Positions 35,672-44,802 of a stretch of 64,000 bases of DNA are shown here, in pieces. Within the stretch, counting starts at the first letter, position 1; each line of letters begins with the position of its first letter. Source of the DNA: Nocardiopsis quinghaiensis (GTDB taxonomy: Bacteria > Actinomycetota > Actinomycetes > Streptosporangiales > Streptosporangiaceae); NCBI RefSeq assembly GCF_008638365.1, contig NZ_VWVU01000016.1, forward strand, positions 1 to 64,000. Reading direction: 5' to 3'. The position numbers and the translations under genes were made by a program. The notes below the pieces were generated by a model, which worked only from the letters and a program-made list of their open reading frames with translations, made no database searches and had not been told where the DNA came from.

Positions 35672-35836
35672 ATGAAGTACCTCCTCGTCGTCGCCGCGGT
35701 CCTCACCGTCGCGATCGGTGTCGTCGGCGTCGTGCACGGGGAGGCCGACGACTCGCCGGGCCTCCAGCTCCTGGGGGCCGTGCTCGTGGTCTGCGCGGTC
35801 GTGTTCGGCGTGAGGACCGTCCGGCGCGGCGTGTAG
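35672..35836 (+). CDS. Small two-span membrane protein, 54 aa
   Basis: MKYLLVVAAVLTVAIGVVGV, a short polar loop (HGEADDSPG) and LLGAVLVVCAVVFGVRTVRR: two hydrophobic helices in a hairpin with a positive C-terminus. ATG at 35672 is preceded by GGAAGGGA. Function unknown. An AT-rich dyad ~170 bp upstream may regulate it. Confidence 0.7.
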   Translation: MKYLLVVAAVLTVAIGVVGVVHGEADDSPGLQLLGAVLVVCAVVFGVRTVRRGV

Positions 35837-36026
35837 CGGTACGGCCGTCGGCGCCCGGCCGGGAACAGCGGGCGCGTCCGGCCGGGGCGGTGGGTTTCGG
35901 ACAAACCACGCACAACACCCTCCATATGTAAGAACACACGGTTTTACGATGCTTTGACCGGATACCTTCCTAGTGGCGGCGGAGCGGCCGCGCCGCCTCG
36001 GTCCGCGAACCCGTGGGAGGGGCGAC

Positions 36027-38342
36027 TTGCCGGAGAGCACGTACCACCAGATCCACTTCGCCTGGGCCGAGCCCACCCTCCTCGGCCGTGTCGGCCCCGG
36101 ACCGGCCGCCTCCTCCCTCCCCGAGTCCGAGCAGCCCGTGCTGCGCTCCTGGCGTGACCGCCTCGTCCCCGCGCTCACCGCCGACTACCGGTCCGCGCTG
36201 CCCGACAGCGATCCCGCCGACTACCCCGAGACCCTCTGGGCCCGCGCCTACCCCGACGGGCAGGCCGCCCTGGTCTACCGGTGGCCCGGCGACGTCCGGT
36301 CCGCACACGCCTGGGCCATCGTGGGACCGGCGTACGGCCTCGCCCTGCCGCGCGTGCTGTCCCTGCACGAGAACCCCAACACCCGTCCCGCAGAGCGCCG
36401 GCCACCGGTGCCCGGCTGGGCGACCATGGACACCCTGCCCGTGCCCGAGCCCTGGGAGCGCACCGCGGCACCCGGGGCCGTGCGCACCCGCGACAGGCGC
36501 GCGGCCGAGACCACCGTCGAGGACGAGCCGGTCCTGGTCGGCGCCGTGGCCGCCGCCCTGTACCGCCCCGACCTGCCGATCCACATCGCCCTGGCCCCCG
36601 AGCGCGCCGACCTGTGGCAGGCGGTGCAGCTGCGTTTCCTGTGGGGCGTGCACCGGGTGCTGCACGACGTGCTCACCCCGCCCCGCGCCATCCCGGCGGC
36701 CGGGTGGAGCTGGTCGTTCTCCACCTACGATCCGGTGCTGGGCACCGCCGGGGGACAGCACCTGGCCTTCGGCCCACCGGTCCCGGGCACCCCCGCGCCC
36801 TTCCTCACCCCTCCCGCCTCCGACTACCGGAAGGTCGCCGAGGGACTCGTGACCGTCCTGCGGGAGGAGGGCGGGGACGCGCTCACCGAGCACCTGAGGG
36901 AGCGCGGGGTGCCCGGCGCCCCGACCTTCGCCGACCGCCGCGCCCTGATCCGCGACTGGCTCGACCCCCGGCCCCGCTCCGCCGACGGTGTCCCCACCCC
37001 CGAACGGCTGCCCGACGAAGAGGATCCCCCCGCCGGGGCGCCCCTTTCCGACCTGCCCGAGGCGGAGGAGCCCGGGGAGGAGGAGACGGGGCCGCGGCCG
37101 CCCTCCGGACCCCGCCTCTTCCCGGGCCGCACCGGAGCGGAGGACGCCGGGCCCCCGCCCGTGTCCGCGGCCGGTGCCGCCGCGCACGTGCCCGGCGGCC
37201 AGCGCTCGCTGAAGGGGATCGCCGAGGAGAGGGCGTCCGGCTCGACGGAGCGGCCCGGGGGCGGGGGATCCGCGACGTACGGATCGCCGTACGAGGACGA
37301 CGAGGCGCTCTGGCCCGAGGCCGTCCCCGAACCCGAGCCCCTTCCGGAGGATCCGGACCCCGGGGGCCCGGAGGACGTGCCCGGACCGGGCCTGGACCCC
37401 TCCGGACCTCCCCGGATCTTCGAGGCCCCCGAGCCCTGGGGGGCGCGGGAACCCCGCAAACCGCACATCGTCCCGGACGCCCCGGCGGACCTCCGGGAGG
37501 AGGCTCCGGAGCTCCAGGAGGAGGCGCCGGAGCCGCAGGACGCGGAAGTCCCTCCCGTGCCGTCCCAGGACACCTTCGGAACGGGTGGACCAGCCAGCCT
37601 GGACAGGACCCCGGAGCCACCCCCGGAGTCCCTTGAACCCCAGGAACCGCCCCGGTCCCAGGATGAGTGGACCGTCGCGGCATCCTCCACGGCCCCGGCG
37701 CCGCCGGACCGTCCGCACGAGGCTCCCGAACCGCCGCGGGGCCCCGACCTCACGGACGGCCCCGAGGAGCGGACGCCCGCCGACGCACCGCCCCTGCCGG
37801 TGGGCCCCGGAACCGGGCCGGGCGGTGCGGGCGGAACCGACACCGCGACGGAGGCGACGCGCGACTACGCGGCCGAGACCGAACCCGGGCCCGGTGAGCT
37901 CCTCGGGGATGACGGCTCCGACGGCAACTGGCCCACCCAGTACGTCGACCTGCCCCTGTCCCGGCTGGAGCGCTGGCACTCCAGGCACGGACCGGAGGGC
38001 GCGCGCGTCGACGTCATCGACGCCCGCGCCGCCGTCAGAGCCGAACGCGCCGAACTCCAGCGCGTTCGTGAGGAACGCGACCACTACCACGCGGAGGTGC
38101 AGGAGTTGCGACGCGAGGTCGCCCGGCTGGACCGCCCCTGGCTGGAGGGACCGGGCGAGGACGGTGACGCTCCCGAGGCGCCCCGCCCCCGCCGCCGGCC
38201 CTCCCCAGCCCTGGTGCTGATCCTCCTGGTCGCCGTCCTCGCCACCGGCCTGGAGGCGGGCGCCCGCCTCGGCCTGGGCACCACGGACCTGCTCGGGTTG
38301 CTGGGGAGCAGGATCACCGGCGCCTCCTGGTGGCCCTTCTGA
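36027..38342 (+). CDS. Large Pro/Glu-rich protein with C-terminal coiled coil and membrane anchor
   Basis: 771 residues from a TTG with GGGAGGGG 6 nt upstream (a GTG at 35973 is possible but has no ribosome site). Residues ~1-310 form a folded region starting MPESTYHQIHFAWAEPTLLG, not recognised with certainty. Residues ~330-640 are disordered, dominated by Pro, Glu, Gly and Asp. A predicted coiled coil (~661-701, AERAELQRVREERDHYHAEV) leads to one transmembrane helix (~726-746) and a short tail. The topology suggests a tail-anchored cytoplasmic scaffold. It converges on the helicase gene. Function unknown. Confidence 0.75.
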   Translation: MPESTYHQIHFAWAEPTLLGRVGPGPAASSLPESEQPVLRSWRDRLVPALTADYRSALPDSDPADYPETLWARAYPDGQAALVYRWPGDVRSAHAWAIVGPAYGLALPRVLSLHENPNTRPAERRPPVPGWATMDTLPVPEPWERTAAPGAVRTRDRRAAETTVEDEPVLVGAVAAALYRPDLPIHIALAPERADLWQAVQLRFLWGVHRVLHDVLTPPRAIPAAGWSWSFSTYDPVLGTAGGQHLAFGPPVPGTPAPFLTPPASDYRKVAEGLVTVLREEGGDALTEHLRERGVPGAPTFADRRALIRDWLDPRPRSADGVPTPERLPDEEDPPAGAPLSDLPEAEEPGEEETGPRPPSGPRLFPGRTGAEDAGPPPVSAAGAAAHVPGGQRSLKGIAEERASGSTERPGGGGSATYGSPYEDDEALWPEAVPEPEPLPEDPDPGGPEDVPGPGLDPSGPPRIFEAPEPWGAREPRKPHIVPDAPADLREEAPELQEEAPEPQDAEVPPVPSQDTFGTGGPASLDRTPEPPPESLEPQEPPRSQDEWTVAASSTAPAPPDRPHEAPEPPRGPDLTDGPEERTPADAPPLPVGPGTGPGGAGGTDTATEATRDYAAETEPGPGELLGDDGSDGNWPTQYVDLPLSRLERWHSRHGPEGARVDVIDARAAVRAERAELQRVREERDHYHAEVQELRREVARLDRPWLEGPGEDGDAPEAPRPRRRPSPALVLILLVAVLATGLEAGARLGLGTTDLLGLLGSRITGASWWPF

Positions 38343-38406
38343 TCCCGCGGCCCACCGGACGCCGGGCGGTGGCCGGCGACGCACTCCGCGCGTCCCGAGC
38401 CCGCCC

Positions 38407-40713
38407 TCAGGCCAGGCGGCCCAGTACGTCCGGCAGCTCCCCGGTGTGCGCGACCGTCAGCCGGCGCGTGGCGCGCGTGACCGCCACGTACAGGTCGTTG
38501 GCGCCGCGCGGCTGCGCCAGCAGCGCGTCCGGCTCCACGACCACCACCGAGTCGAACTCCAGCCCCTTGGCCTCGGTCGCGGTCAGGACCACCACCGTCT
38601 CCTCCAGGGCGTCCCGGCCCGTACCCGAACCGCCCGCCCCCGGACGGGCGGCCGTGGGCAGCGCCGCCGCCACCGTGTCCACGTGCCGGTCGGCGGTGAC
38701 CACCGCGACCCTGCCCGCGCCGATCGTCCGGACCTCCCCGTCGACCAGCGCGGACAGCTCCCCCTCCAGCGACGACAGCCGCACCGCGCGCGGCGGGTCA
38801 CCCTCCCCGCGCACCGATTCGGGCACCTCCTCGTCCGGTGCCGCCTCGCGCAAGACGTCGGCGGCCACCGCCATGATCGGCGCCGGGGTCCGGTAGTTCA
38901 CCCGCAGCCGCTCCACGTGCACCTTGCCCCGTGCGTACGGATCCAGCGCGGTCAACCACGACCGCGTCCCCGACGCACTGCCGGTCTGGGCCACGTCGCC
39001 CACCACGGTCAACGACCGCGTCGGCACCCGGCGCATCACCGTGCGCCACGCCATCGGCGACAGCTCCTGGGCCTCGTCCACGATCACGTGCCCGTAGGTC
39101 CACTCCCGGTCCGAGCCCGCCCGGTCGGCGGTGGTGCGCGCGGGCCCGGTGTCGCGGTGCCGGGCCGCCAGACCGGCGGCGTCCATCATCTGGTCCTCGA
39201 ACAGCCCGGTGAACTCCAGCACTCCCTGCGCGTACCGCTCCTCCTCGTCCCGCTCGGCCTCGGCACGGCGCTCCCGCGCACGCTCGGCACTGTCGTCGTG
39301 CCCCAGCAGCTCGGCGGCCTCGTCCAGCAGCGGAACGTCCTCCACGGTCCACGGCGACTCGGGGGAGCGGGCCAGGGCCGCACACGCCTCGGCACCGATT
39401 CCGGCCCGGGCCCCGACCCGCTCCAGCGCCGCGGGGTCGGCGAACAGCTCGCGCAGCAGCCGCCGCGGAGTCAGGTACGGCCACAGACCGTCCAGCGCCT
39501 CCCGCACAGGCTCCTCGTGCCAGAGCCGCTCACCCGAGAAGGACAGGTCCTCCTCGGCCACGGGACGGCCCAGGAGTGTCGACTCGGACCGCGCCAGCTC
39601 CCCGAGCAGGGTGTTCACCACGTACTTGCGTGCGATGTTGTGCGACAGGCGCAGACCCCGCGCGGTCCGCAGCACGTGCTCGCACAGCGCGCCGGACACG
39701 GTGAGTACGCCAGCGTCGGTCTCCACGAGCAGGTCCTCACCGCCGAGGGCCTCCTCGGGCGTGCGCTGGCGGTCGGCCACGGCCGCGTGCAGCAGGTCGA
39801 CCATTCCCAGCGAGCTCTTCACCGCGGCGGTGGCGTGCGGATCGTGCGCGGAGGCCGTCACCCCCGGGAACAGCTCCCCGACCGTGCGCATGACCACGTC
39901 GGTCTCCCCGAGAGCGGGCAGCACGTCGCTGACATAGCGCAGGAACGCCGGGTTGGGGCCCACCACCAGCACCCCGCGCCGCTCCAGCACGTTGCGGTGG
40001 GTGTAGAGAAGATAGGCGGCCCGGTGCAGGGCCGCGACGGTCTTGCCGGTGCCGGGACCGCCCTGGACCACCAGGACCCCGGCCATCCGGGCACGGATGA
40101 CCCGGTCCTGCTCGGTCTGGATGGTGGCGACGATGTCGCCCATGCGCCCGGTCCGTCCCTGGTGCAGCGACGCGAGCAGCGCCGCCTCGCCGACCAGCTG
40201 CCGGCGGTCGGTGTCGGTCAGACCGCCGGGGTCGAACACATCGTCGTCGAGCCCGACCACCCTGCGGCGGCGTACCCGCAGGTGGCGGCGGCGGGTGATC
40301 CCGTGCGGGTCACCGGGGGTGGCGGCGTAGAAGGGGCGGGCGGCCGGAGCCCGCCAGTCCACGAGGATGGTCCCGTACTCGGCGTCGCGCAGTCCGATCC
40401 GGCCCACGTAGCGGGTCTCGGGTCCCTCCCCGGAGGCGTTCCCCTCCTCCGGGACCAGGTCGATCCGGCCGAAGCACAGCCCTTCCTCGACCGACCCGAG
40501 CTGGGCCTGGCGGCGGGCCTGCTCGTAGGAACGCGTCTCGCGTTCCACGAGGGCCGCGAAACCTCCGCGCTCCTGCATGTGGGCGGTGGCGAGCTGGTCG
40601 GCGGTGTGCGCGCGCAGGGCGTCCAGGCGCTCGTACATCGCGCTGACCCGGGTCTGTTCCACAGCCAGGGCGGCTGACGACGCCTCTTCGGCGTCCACTT
40701 GACAGAAATCCAT
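38407..40713 (-). CDS. HelD/HelR-like RNA polymerase recycling ATPase (UvrD superfamily)
   Basis: 768 residues. Superfamily 1 motifs: Walker A GGPGTGKT (~218-225), the motif II/Walker B region VIVDEAQELSPM, motif III VVGDVAQTGSASG, and AVTRATRRL near the C-terminus. The N-terminal coiled coil (residues 5-75) and the overall length match HelD class II proteins of actinobacteria, which pull RNA polymerase off DNA; some (HelR) give rifampicin tolerance. I looked for the rifamycin-associated inverted repeat upstream and did not see it. Start ATG at 40713 has only a distant GGAG. Confidence 0.88.
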   Translation of the reverse strand: MDFCQVDAEEASSAALAVEQTRVSAMYERLDALRAHTADQLATAHMQERGGFAALVERETRSYEQARRQAQLGSVEEGLCFGRIDLVPEEGNASGEGPETRYVGRIGLRDAEYGTILVDWRAPAARPFYAATPGDPHGITRRRHLRVRRRRVVGLDDDVFDPGGLTDTDRRQLVGEAALLASLHQGRTGRMGDIVATIQTEQDRVIRARMAGVLVVQGGPGTGKTVAALHRAAYLLYTHRNVLERRGVLVVGPNPAFLRYVSDVLPALGETDVVMRTVGELFPGVTASAHDPHATAAVKSSLGMVDLLHAAVADRQRTPEEALGGEDLLVETDAGVLTVSGALCEHVLRTARGLRLSHNIARKYVVNTLLGELARSESTLLGRPVAEEDLSFSGERLWHEEPVREALDGLWPYLTPRRLLRELFADPAALERVGARAGIGAEACAALARSPESPWTVEDVPLLDEAAELLGHDDSAERARERRAEAERDEEERYAQGVLEFTGLFEDQMMDAAGLAARHRDTGPARTTADRAGSDREWTYGHVIVDEAQELSPMAWRTVMRRVPTRSLTVVGDVAQTGSASGTRSWLTALDPYARGKVHVERLRVNYRTPAPIMAVAADVLREAAPDEEVPESVRGEGDPPRAVRLSSLEGELSALVDGEVRTIGAGRVAVVTADRHVDTVAAALPTAARPGAGGSGTGRDALEETVVVLTATEAKGLEFDSVVVVEPDALLAQPRGANDLYVAVTRATRRLTVAHTGELPDVLGRLA

Positions 40714-40945
40714 CTGCTTGCTATGCTCCGCATGCTGGGTTTTTTGTGATTAGTCCGAAAAGCGACAGTGAGCTCTGCAGCCTAACACGGCATCGTGCCC
40801 CCGCGCGAACGCCCCGGACTCTCCGCGGGCCGTGCGGTGGTTCGGCGCCGTCATCCTGCCCGGGGACCCGGCCCTCCCGCGGAGCGGGTGCGTGTTCGGG
40901 GGAACACTATGCGGTGCTTCCCTCCCCAGAGCCCGTCGCACCCGC

Positions 40946-41003
40946 TACACTCATGCGTATGCGACACACGACCACCCAGGCCCAGTGGTGGCGCCGCCCC
41001 TAG
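40946..41003 (+). CDS. trpL: trp operon leader peptide
   Basis: The -10 box TACACT (40946-40951) ends 7 nt before the ATG at 40959, so the leaderless reading MRHTTTQAQWWRRP (40959-41003, 14 residues) is favoured; an ATG at 40953 would add two residues. The tandem Trp codons are the sensor of charged tRNA-Trp. The stop codon TAG lies at the start of attenuator segment 2. Confidence 0.8.
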
Positions 41004-41067
41004 GCGGTGCTCCGAGTGCGCATACCCATGCGGCGACCGCCCCGGACCGGCGGTCGTTTCCTGTTTT
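40991..41067 (+). terminator. trp attenuator (1:2, 2:3 and 3:4 pairings)
   Basis: Segment 1 GCGCCGCC (40991-40998) can pair with segment 2 GGCGGTGC (41003-41010); segment 2 GGCGGT can pair with ACCGCC in segment 3 (41036-41041); segment 3 CGACCGCC (41034-41041) pairs perfectly with segment 4 GGCGGTCG (41049-41056), which is followed by TTTCCTGTTTT as an intrinsic terminator. Ribosome stalling at the Trp codons would free segment 2 to form the antiterminator. Confidence 0.85.
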
Positions 41068-41123
41068 CACGGCCCCGGACGGTGTGACCCACCCCGACCG
41101 ACCACAGTGCCAAAGGACCGGCC

Positions 41124-43361
41124 GTGAACCCCAGCGACGCACAGACCACCACGTACCGCACCCAGGGCGGCGTGACCGTCCACCGCAGCGCGACCCCCTG
41201 TGACCCCGAGGTCCTCACCGAACTCGTCCGCTCGGTCGAGTACCGACGCGGCGGTGTCCTCTCCTCCGGCATGGAGTATCCGGGCCGCTACGACCGCTGG
41301 CACCTGGGCTACGTCGACCCCTGCCTGGAGATCACCACGCGCGGGCGCGCCGTCACCGCCACCGCCCTCAACGACCGCGGCCGCGTCCTGCTGCCCGTCC
41401 TGGCCGAGGCCCTGTACTCCGTCGGAGTCCCCGACCCCGGCAGCACCATGGCCGACCTCGGACACGGCCGCGTCGCCGTCACCGTCCCCGAGCCCGACCC
41501 CGGAACGTTCTTCACGGAGGAGGAGCGCAGCCGCCGCCCCAGCGTCTTCACCGCCCTGCGCGCCGTCCTGGCCGCCCTGCACAGCCCCGAGGACACCAAC
41601 CTGGGCCTGTACGGCGCCTTCGGCTACGACCTCGCCTTCCAGTTCGAGCCCATCGAGCAGCACATCGACCGCGATCCCGACGACCGCGACCTGGTCCTGC
41701 ACCTGCCCGACGCCGTCATCGTCCGCGACCGCAAGCGTGAGACGTGCGTGCGCTACACCTACGACTTCACCGTCGCCGCCGACGGGGACCGCGCCGAGGC
41801 CACCACCCGCGGCCTGCCGCGCGAGACCGGGCTCACCCCGCCCGTGGTCGCCACCGAGGTGCCCGAGGGGCCCGAGCCCGGCTCCTACGCGCGCGTCGTG
41901 GCCAGGGCCAAGGAGAAGTTCCGCCGCGGCGACCTGTTCGAGGTCGTGCCCGGACACCGTACCTACGCCCGCTGCTCCTCGCCCGCCCGCTTCTACGAGC
42001 TGCTGCGCGACCGCAACCCCGCCCCCTACGAGTTCTTCTTCAACCTCGGCGAGGGCGAGTACCTGGTCGGCGCCTCACCGGAGATGTTCGTCCGGGTCAG
42101 CGGCGAGCCCGGCACCGGGCAGAGAGTCGAGACCTGCCCGATCTCGGGCACCATCCGACGCGGCGAGGACGCCCTGGGCGACGCCGAGAACATCCAGGAG
42201 CTGCTCTCCTCGGTCAAGGAGAAGTCCGAGCTGACCATGTGCACCGACGTGGACCGCAACGACAAGTCCCGCGTGTGCGAGCCGGGCAGCGTCCGGGTGA
42301 TCGGACGCCGCCAGATCGAGATGTACTCGCGCCTGATCCACACCGTCGACCACATCGAGGGCACCCTGCGCCGCGAGTTCGACGCACTGGACGCCTTCCT
42401 CACCCACATGTGGGCGGTGACCGTCACGGGCGCGCCCAAGACCTGGGCGATGCGGTTCATCGAGCAGAACGAGACCAGCCCCCGCCGCTGGTACGGCGGT
42501 GCCGTCGGTGTCCTGAACTTCGACGGTTCCATGAACACCGGCCTCACCCTGCGCACCGCTCACATCCGTGACGGAGTGGCCGCCGTACGGGCGGGTGCCA
42601 CCCTGCTCTACGACTCCGACCCCGAGGCCGAGGAGAAGGAGACCTTCCTCAAGGCGCGCGCCCTGCTGGAGACCCTCGCCCTGGGAGAGCGGATCGGAGA
42701 GTCGGAGGAGGCCGACGCGGTCCCCGCCGACGAGGCCGCCCCGGCCGCGGAACTCCCCGGCCAGGGCATGAGGGTGCTGCTGGTGGACCACGAGGACTCC
42801 TTCGTCAACACCCTCGCCGACTACGTACGCCGCCACGGGGCCGAGGTGACCACCGTCCGCTACGGGTTCGACGCCTCCCTGCTCGACCGGCTCGCCCCCG
42901 ACCTGGTGGTCCTCTCACCCGGCCCCGGCCTGCCCGCGGACTTCGGGATGTCGGCCCTGTTGGACGAGCTCGCCGCCCGCCGCCTGCCGGTGTTCGGGGT
43001 GTGCCTGGGGCTGCAGGGAATGGTAGAGCACGCCGGGGGAGAGCTGCGCACCCTGGACGAGCCGGTGCACGGCAAGCCCGGCCGTGTCCGGGTGGCCGGC
43101 GGCGAACTCCTCGCCGGGTTGGGCGGCGGCGACGTCTTCCCGGCGGCCCGCTACCACTCCACCTACACCGTCCCCGACCTGGTGAAGCGCTTCGGGGTCA
43201 CCGCCGTCCTGGACGGCGAGGCGGGCGAGGAGCCCGTCGTGATGGCGGTCGAGGACCCGGCCGCGCGGTGGTACGCGGTCCAGTTCCACCCCGAGTCGAT
43301 CCTCACCGCCGCCGTCGGCGAGGGCGTCGTGGCACGGGCCCTGCGCCTGGCCCGCGGCTGA
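41124..43361 (+). CDS. trpEG: Anthranilate synthase, fused TrpE-TrpG
   Basis: Converts chorismate and glutamine to anthranilate, the first tryptophan step. 745 residues: chorismate-binding TrpE part ~1-525 (DLFEVVPGHRTYARC, CPISGTIRRG, CTDVDRNDKSRVCEPGSV) joined to a class I glutamine amidotransferase ~548-745 (VLLVDHEDSFVNTLADY, LSPGPGLP, nucleophile Cys in GVCLGLQGM, and QFHPES). Fused forms are the minority type in actinobacteria and are also found in secondary metabolism; the Trp attenuator here argues for true tryptophan control. GTG start at 41124 follows the attenuator. No other trp genes are adjacent. Confidence 0.95.
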   Translation: MNPSDAQTTTYRTQGGVTVHRSATPCDPEVLTELVRSVEYRRGGVLSSGMEYPGRYDRWHLGYVDPCLEITTRGRAVTATALNDRGRVLLPVLAEALYSVGVPDPGSTMADLGHGRVAVTVPEPDPGTFFTEEERSRRPSVFTALRAVLAALHSPEDTNLGLYGAFGYDLAFQFEPIEQHIDRDPDDRDLVLHLPDAVIVRDRKRETCVRYTYDFTVAADGDRAEATTRGLPRETGLTPPVVATEVPEGPEPGSYARVVARAKEKFRRGDLFEVVPGHRTYARCSSPARFYELLRDRNPAPYEFFFNLGEGEYLVGASPEMFVRVSGEPGTGQRVETCPISGTIRRGEDALGDAENIQELLSSVKEKSELTMCTDVDRNDKSRVCEPGSVRVIGRRQIEMYSRLIHTVDHIEGTLRREFDALDAFLTHMWAVTVTGAPKTWAMRFIEQNETSPRRWYGGAVGVLNFDGSMNTGLTLRTAHIRDGVAAVRAGATLLYDSDPEAEEKETFLKARALLETLALGERIGESEEADAVPADEAAPAAELPGQGMRVLLVDHEDSFVNTLADYVRRHGAEVTTVRYGFDASLLDRLAPDLVVLSPGPGLPADFGMSALLDELAARRLPVFGVCLGLQGMVEHAGGELRTLDEPVHGKPGRVRVAGGELLAGLGGGDVFPAARYHSTYTVPDLVKRFGVTAVLDGEAGEEPVVMAVEDPAARWYAVQFHPESILTAAVGEGVVARALRLARG

Positions 43362-43387
43362 GACGGGTCGGCCCGCCCCTCGGAGGA

Positions 43388-43423
43388 GGGGTCCGCGCGC
43401 GGTGCTTCCCACGCGCGGACCCC
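43388..43423 (+). terminator. Hairpin terminator after trpEG
   Basis: Perfect 12-bp stem GGGGTCCGCGCG/CGCGCGGACCCC with a 12-nt loop, 26 bp after the stop codon. Confidence 0.65.
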
Positions 43424-43547
43424 GCGCCCGTGCCTCGCGGACTGTTCCGGTGCCCCGTACACGGCCTCTCACCTGCGGTGGGACTTCTTTCCGCAAAGAC
43501 GGCCCACCGAAAAGTTTGATCAATCCGTTACGGGACAGTGGTTGTAT

Positions 43548-43688
43548 ATGGGTATTTTGCTTACGATCCTCGGAATCATCCTCATCGTCGCCGGCGTCCT
43601 CGGAGTGCTGCGAGGGCAGATGCTCTGGGGCATCATCGCCATTGTCGTCGGACTCTTCATCGCTCCTGGCTACTTCTACGGTTTCTAG
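43548..43688 (+). CDS. Short membrane peptide related to the GPGG-motif family, 46 aa
   Basis: MGILLTILGIILIVAGVLGV, a short basic turn (LRGQMLWG) and a second hydrophobic helix IIAIVVGLFIAPGYFYGF. The layout is that of the GPGG-motif small membrane proteins of actinobacteria, with APGY in place of GPGG. Preceded by AT-rich promoter-like DNA and followed by a hairpin, so it is a single-gene unit. Function unknown. Confidence 0.7.
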   Translation: MGILLTILGIILIVAGVLGVLRGQMLWGIIAIVVGLFIAPGYFYGF

Positions 43689-43754
43689 CCTGTGAGCCCT
43701 TCTCCACCGGTGACATCACAGGCGGAAAACGCGACGGACGACACCGAACGCGGA

Positions 43755-43791
43755 CCGGGCCCCCGACCGGAGTGATCCGGCGGGGGCCCGG
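43755..43791 (+). terminator. Hairpin terminator after the 46-aa membrane peptide gene
   Basis: Perfect 11-bp stem CCGGGCCCCCG/CGGGGGCCCGG with a 15-nt loop, ~65 bp after the stop codon. Confidence 0.55.
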
Positions 43792-43956
43792 CCCTCATCC
43801 CCTGCTCGGCCCCCAGGCTGACCGGAGCCGGCCCCGTGTACCCTCGTGTGAGGCTGGTCAGCCCCCGCCCCCATCACGCTCCCGTGCCCCGGAACCCCTG
43901 GTCACGGCTGTTCGGCGTGCGTTCGGGGAGCGGGGATCACGAACGGGAGGCATGCT

Positions 43957-44754
43957 GTGAAGAGGGTCGAGCCGCAGGTCCGTCTGGTGGCGCGTCCGCA
44001 GGTGGACTACGACGCCATCACCGACTACCTCAAGGAGGTCGGTGGAGAGGCGTGGCTGGAGAGGTTCGACCGCGGTGAGCTCGACGCCCACCTCAACGAC
44101 CCGCAGAACCTCGCCGAGTTCGCCGGGCGTCTGTGCTACCGCTCCTGGGAGCCGGGTCTGAACCCCAACGTCACCCGGGTGCGCAAGGACCAGGACGCCT
44201 ATCTCGGCAACCTCCTGGCCAGTCTGCACGGCTCGGTCCTGGAACACATCAGCTTCAGCTTCGTCCTGCACAACGTGTCCCGCGTACTGACCCACGAGCT
44301 CATCCGGCACCGCCCGGGTGTGGCCGTCTCCCAGGAGTCCCTGCGCTTCGTGCGCCTGAGCGACCTGCCGTTCTGGTTCCCCGACTGGGCCGAGGAGGAC
44401 CCGGAGCTGATGGAGCGCGCCACCGCGATGCTCCAGCAGATGGAGGAGTTCCAGCTCTGGATGGCCGACCACTTCGGCCTGGACGACGAGGGCGTGAAGT
44501 TCGCCGAGAAGAAGCACAAGACCTCGTTCATGCGCCGCTTCGCCCCCGAGGGCGTGGCGACCGGCCTGGTGTGGACCGCCAACGTGCGCACCCTGCGCCA
44601 CACCCTGGAGGCGCGTACCGCGCCCGGCGCCGAGGAGGAGATCCGCCTGCTGTTCCACCGCATCGGCGAGGCCCTCCGGGAGGAGGCCCCGGCGCTCTTC
44701 GGCGACTACGAGGTGCAGGACGGCGCCTGGGTCCCGAAGTGGCGCAAGGTCTGA
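43957..44754 (+). CDS. thyX: FAD-dependent thymidylate synthase
   Basis: Makes dTMP from dUMP with methylene-tetrahydrofolate and FAD. 265 residues. The ThyX motif is present in a variant form, RHRPGVAVSQESLRF (RHR ~117-119), with eight residues between RHR and the Ser instead of the canonical seven. Other ThyX features (GSVLEHISFSFVLHNVSR, LRHTLEARTAPGAEEEIR) are intact, so it is probably active. GTG start with GGGAGG 6 nt upstream, followed by a T-tailed terminator. Confidence 0.93.
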   Translation: MKRVEPQVRLVARPQVDYDAITDYLKEVGGEAWLERFDRGELDAHLNDPQNLAEFAGRLCYRSWEPGLNPNVTRVRKDQDAYLGNLLASLHGSVLEHISFSFVLHNVSRVLTHELIRHRPGVAVSQESLRFVRLSDLPFWFPDWAEEDPELMERATAMLQQMEEFQLWMADHFGLDDEGVKFAEKKHKTSFMRRFAPEGVATGLVWTANVRTLRHTLEARTAPGAEEEIRLLFHRIGEALREEAPALFGDYEVQDGAWVPKWRKV

Positions 44755-44774
44755 CCGCAGCGGCCGTGCCCGCC

Positions 44775-44802
44775 GCCCGTCCCCCTGGGGGCGGGCTTTT
44801 TT
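44775..44802 (+). terminator. Intrinsic terminator with T6 tail after thyX
   Basis: 10-bp stem GCCCGTCCCC/GGGGGCGGGC (one G-T pair), 2-nt loop, followed directly by TTTTTT. The most canonical terminator in the window. Confidence 0.85.

Noticed and set aside
40714-40800. Rifamycin-associated element upstream of the HelD-like gene
   Set aside because: The inverted repeat expected for such an element was not found; only short AGCA repeats are present.
41124-43361. trpEG as part of a phenazine- or chloramphenicol-type pathway
   Set aside because: The Trp-codon attenuator and lack of neighbouring pathway genes favour ordinary tryptophan biosynthesis.
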